A stretch of DNA of 22,471 nt from Paramacrobiotus richtersi (lineage: Eukaryota > Tardigrada > Eutardigrada > Parachela > Macrobiotidae), in assembly GCA_034698045.1 (NCBI GenBank), contig JAQGAU010000944.1:1-22471 (forward strand), read 5' to 3'. Of this stretch, positions 20,240 through 22,471 are shown piece by piece; the first letter of the stretch is position 1, and every line of letters begins with the position of its first letter. A model generated the notes under the pieces. The model did no database searches. It was given only the letters and a program-made list of their open reading frames with translations, and was not told the DNA's origin. The position numbers were made by a program, and so were the translations under genes.

Positions 20240-20860
20240 CACCGTGTTTCAGTAATACGACGAGGCCAAAAATTGTCTCATTGATAGAGGAAAATAAGGG
20301 CGATATGGCCTTGTACCGGTAGTGTATTGCCAAGTACGAGATGCTAGACGCTGATGGGGCACCCGATCACAGTCATTCCATGGGCGGACATGGAGATGCC
20401 GTCCGAGAAAGGGGGCGTTGCCGGTGAAGGCGTGCCTTTTCACCCTAACCCTTCGCCAAGAACAGAAGAAACCTGCAACCTCCTAGAGCACCAGGCGAGC
20501 ACGGAAGGGGCCGAGCGCCGTATTCGACGCTACCAGTACTTGAGAGATAAGTGGGTGTACGCGTGGTACATAATCAAGTGGGACCCCGGAACGGGACCGG
20601 TTCACAATTTATTTACGAGCTATTTACAGCTATTTGCGCATGCAGCCGAAACTGAAAGGTTATGACGGTCAGCTTACGTGCGTGGCAAAAGAGTGACATT
20701 TTCCAGATAGAAAACAGCACGTATCAGAATGCAAAACTCCGGTAGGAAAACGCACAACTTGCCCAAGAAAACTTACAAGTGAACTTCTGTTCCAGGGATC
20801 AGATGCAGTGACGGTCAGGAATGCAAGATTTAGCTAGAGGAGGCATATGTACTGGTACAT
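20240..20860 (+). pseudogene. Coding-like relic with stops; coiled-coil segment at its end
   Basis: Three pieces look like parts of one decayed protein. At 20260-20430 one frame gives VSLIEENKGDMALYR, a TAG, then CIAKYEMLDADGAPDHSHS. At 20354-20665 another frame is open for 103 codons (STEGAERRIRRYQYLRDKW, then aromatic residues). At 20663-20803 a frame gives QIENSTYQNAKLR, a TAG, then ENAQLAQENLQ, a clear coiled-coil repeat. Both TAGs lie where a CAG or GAG codon would suit the pattern. I do not recognise the parent protein; a transposon-encoded coiled coil is possible. Confidence 0.35.
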
Positions 20861-20885
20861 ACATGCTAACGCAGCTATGAGCTCA

Positions 20886-21332
20886 TTAATACTGTACTGC
20901 AGTAGCTTCGTTTTGTAAGACCGGTCTGTGCTTCGAAAAAACGATATGAATTGTTCCGTCACGTAGCAACCTGATTGCCGCATGCAAATGAATGATGCTT
21001 TGTGATCGAATTCGCCGTTCTGGGCCGCGGTTTAGTGGTACAGTAAAGAAACTGTGGCTGCATTTTGAAGCTGCCATCACGATGTCATTGCAACCAGAAG
21101 AGTACAAACATACAACAACGGTTCCGTAGTTTCCAAAGCTGTCATGAAAATTAATATGAGTCAGCTTTACCGTAGTTATCACAAGCATGTAGTAAGAATA
21201 GTGAAAATTACAACTGAACGCACTTCCCAGTACAGTAACAGGTGCATTGCAGTTTGTTTTGTGTGGCGTGCACCAAATTACAGTAGCGATGACTACCTTT
21301 TCCATTCGTTGACCTTTATCCGGTAAAGACAT
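20886..21332 (-). CDS. Unidentified 148-codon open frame
   Basis: ATG at 21332 to TAA at 20886-20888. This is the longest ATG-started frame outside the F-box genes and the overlap frame at 17588-18046. The second half (NYGTVVVCLYSSGCNDIVMAASK, SQSIIHLHAAIRLLRDG) is more protein-like than the first, and an internal CAG at about 21142 could be an acceptor. I recognise no domain. One frame of this length may well occur by chance in a window this size. Confidence 0.28.
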   Translation of the reverse strand: MSLPDKGQRMEKVVIATVIWCTPHKTNCNAPVTVLGSAFSCNFHYSYYMLVITTVKLTHINFHDSFGNYGTVVVCLYSSGCNDIVMAASKCSHSFFTVPLNRGPERRIRSQSIIHLHAAIRLLRDGTIHIVFSKHRPVLQNEATAVQY

Positions 21333-21363
21333 GCGTTACGGTCAACTGCGGTACATCATCTAA

Positions 21364-21625
21364 CTTTGAGGTCGGCTGGTAAGGATTTTGTCATGCTGTG
21401 TTATTTGTGAAATACCGACATCGTTACGATCCATGGCTCTCAAACGAACCCCTAGTTACCGTATGTGACAATCAGATTCCGCTACTACCGCTGACCGTGA
21501 CTATTGCGACGCCCGGAACCGATGGTACGCTGTGGTTTGTCCCAGTACGCCATTATCTGCCGCTTGCGGGGTCATGGTATACGCCGCCAGCTGCATCCAA
21601 ACAAGATTTTCTTGAGAAGTACTTC
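21364..21625. repeat. Repeat R1, copy 3 (no F-box gene end follows)
   Basis: It matches the other copies through GGCTGGTAAGGATTTTGTCATGCTG, GTGAAATACCGACATCGTTAC and ACGCCCGGAACCGATGGTACG. In copies 1 and 2 an F-box gene end appears about 600 nt further right; here that place (about 21960-22130) shows no match. Confidence 0.7.
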
Positions 21626-22337
21626 TGTTTTAAACCATGCGCTACACTATAGTCTAGTTGCTGCAACCGAAGCCAGAAGTATACCTCAACAAAATTTCCG
21701 TATCAGGGCAACAAAAAGCTTGCGTACAGGAACCCGAAAAATTGCCCAGTACGGAAGTCGTGTTCGTATAGCTACAGGGTATTCTAGCGGTGAGGAGCCC
21801 TTCAATATGGAGAGTGCAATTTAAAGTGCGATGCCGCACAGCATCATGTAGCTAATGATTATCATTAATTTATTACAGTCGGCTGTGCACCTCCCCGCGA
21901 TTACGTAAGTCAATAATTGTTTGCCCTTGTGATGAACGGGACAACAAAAACGATATCGTACAGCCTGTGCGGTACAGGCTTATTTAGTAATATCATTTGG
22001 GCATCACAAAGATACCGATGATTCACACAACACATCTTGCGATATCGCGTAAGTGCTACTAATCATAATGTGCACCGAGCGAAGCGAGGTGCTACTTCTA
22101 TACGATAGACGATCGCCAGAATTTTTCGCCGCAGAAAAGCGTAACGCAACATCCGACAGGCCATAGACATTGCCCGCCTAGGTGGCGGTTACCACTTCGA
22201 GCTCGTTGCACACTATCGATTGCATCGATCAACTAGTAATATTATTATGGTGAGCGTTTCCACTGTCCAATGAGAACACAGAACACTCCACAACAAAATA
22301 GCGCGAAAGAAGAATCTCAAGTTCGCGAAAGTCCGCG
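21626..22337. other. No supported gene; small hairpin at 22072-22092
   Basis: Short open frames only (21504-21824 plus is the longest, partly inside R1). GCACC at 22072-22076 pairs with GGTGC at 22088-22092 across an 11-nt loop. Nothing else stands out. Confidence 0.4.
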
Positions 22338-22471
22338 AATCGCAGCCTGCCGTTGCCCATCTTTAACGGGATTCAGGACGCTTTCTCCTGGCCGAAGAAG
22401 GTCAGGTGGATCGCGCCCCAGTTATAACCGGATTTCAGTTATCAAATAAGATTCAAATTCTTATTGGAAAT
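22338..22471 (+). repeat. Dispersed repeat, copy 2, cut by the window end
   Basis: It matches 19238-19350 (CAGCCTGCCGTTGCCCATCT through CCAGTTATAACCGGATTTCAG). It continues open in one frame (AEEGQVDRAPVITGFQLSN) to the end of the window, so a longer element may lie just outside. Confidence 0.5.

Noticed and set aside
19321..22426. Shared in-frame TAA in the repeat pair (19321-19323 and 22424-22426) as a conserved recoded stop
   Set aside because: A different frame passes through both sites without a stop and is better conserved, so the shared TAA is only a by-product of the sequence similarity.
1..22471. CRISPR array, rRNA genes, bacterial operons or insertion sequences
   Set aside because: No regularly spaced repeats, no rRNA-like sequence and no bacterial gene organisation were seen; the introns point to a eukaryote.

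Overview
The window looks like animal (invertebrate) nuclear DNA. It is AT-rich, has no operons or ribosome-binding sites, is rich in decayed repeats, and its convincing genes are split by very short introns (53-93 nt) with GT...AG ends. Gene density and intron size would suit a small compact genome such as a tardigrade's. That taxonomic guess rests on overall impression, not on a diagnostic marker, and should be held loosely.

Region by region. 1-6950 holds no gene I can name. It contains one possible exon at the left edge (43-183), a damaged Ty3/Gypsy-type gag fragment (about 2283-2735), a few uncertain open frames and mostly non-coding DNA. 6960-9900 is a decayed block: repeat R1, two broken minus-strand relatives of the F-box genes (A and B), then repeat R2. 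9900-13930 carries one clear membrane-protein exon on the minus strand (11111-11664) between featureless AT-rich stretches with small tandem repeats. 13940-18860 is the best-preserved part: R1, F-box gene C (14565-15947), F-box gene D (16272-17810), then R2. 18860-22471 is again mostly relics: a repeat shared by 19238 and 22338, coding-like debris with stops at 20240-20860, an unexplained 148-codon frame on the minus strand, and a third R1 copy.

The main result is a local minus-strand family of F-box proteins. The two long members have an N-terminal region that looks like a tandem Agenet/Tudor module (FMRP-like layout), a central F-box, and a shared C-terminal domain of unknown fold. F-box proteins normally bridge a substrate to the SKP1-cullin ubiquitin ligase, so an Agenet reader joined to an F-box would be an unusual adaptor; that role is inferred. 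In copies A, B and C the final exon follows a short intron at the same position. Gene D lacks that intron and reads straight across the junction, which supports the splice model.

The order R1-gene-gene-R2 occurs twice, about 7-9 kb apart, and a third R1 lies at 21364. This suggests a segmental tandem duplication in which one block stayed intact and the other decayed.
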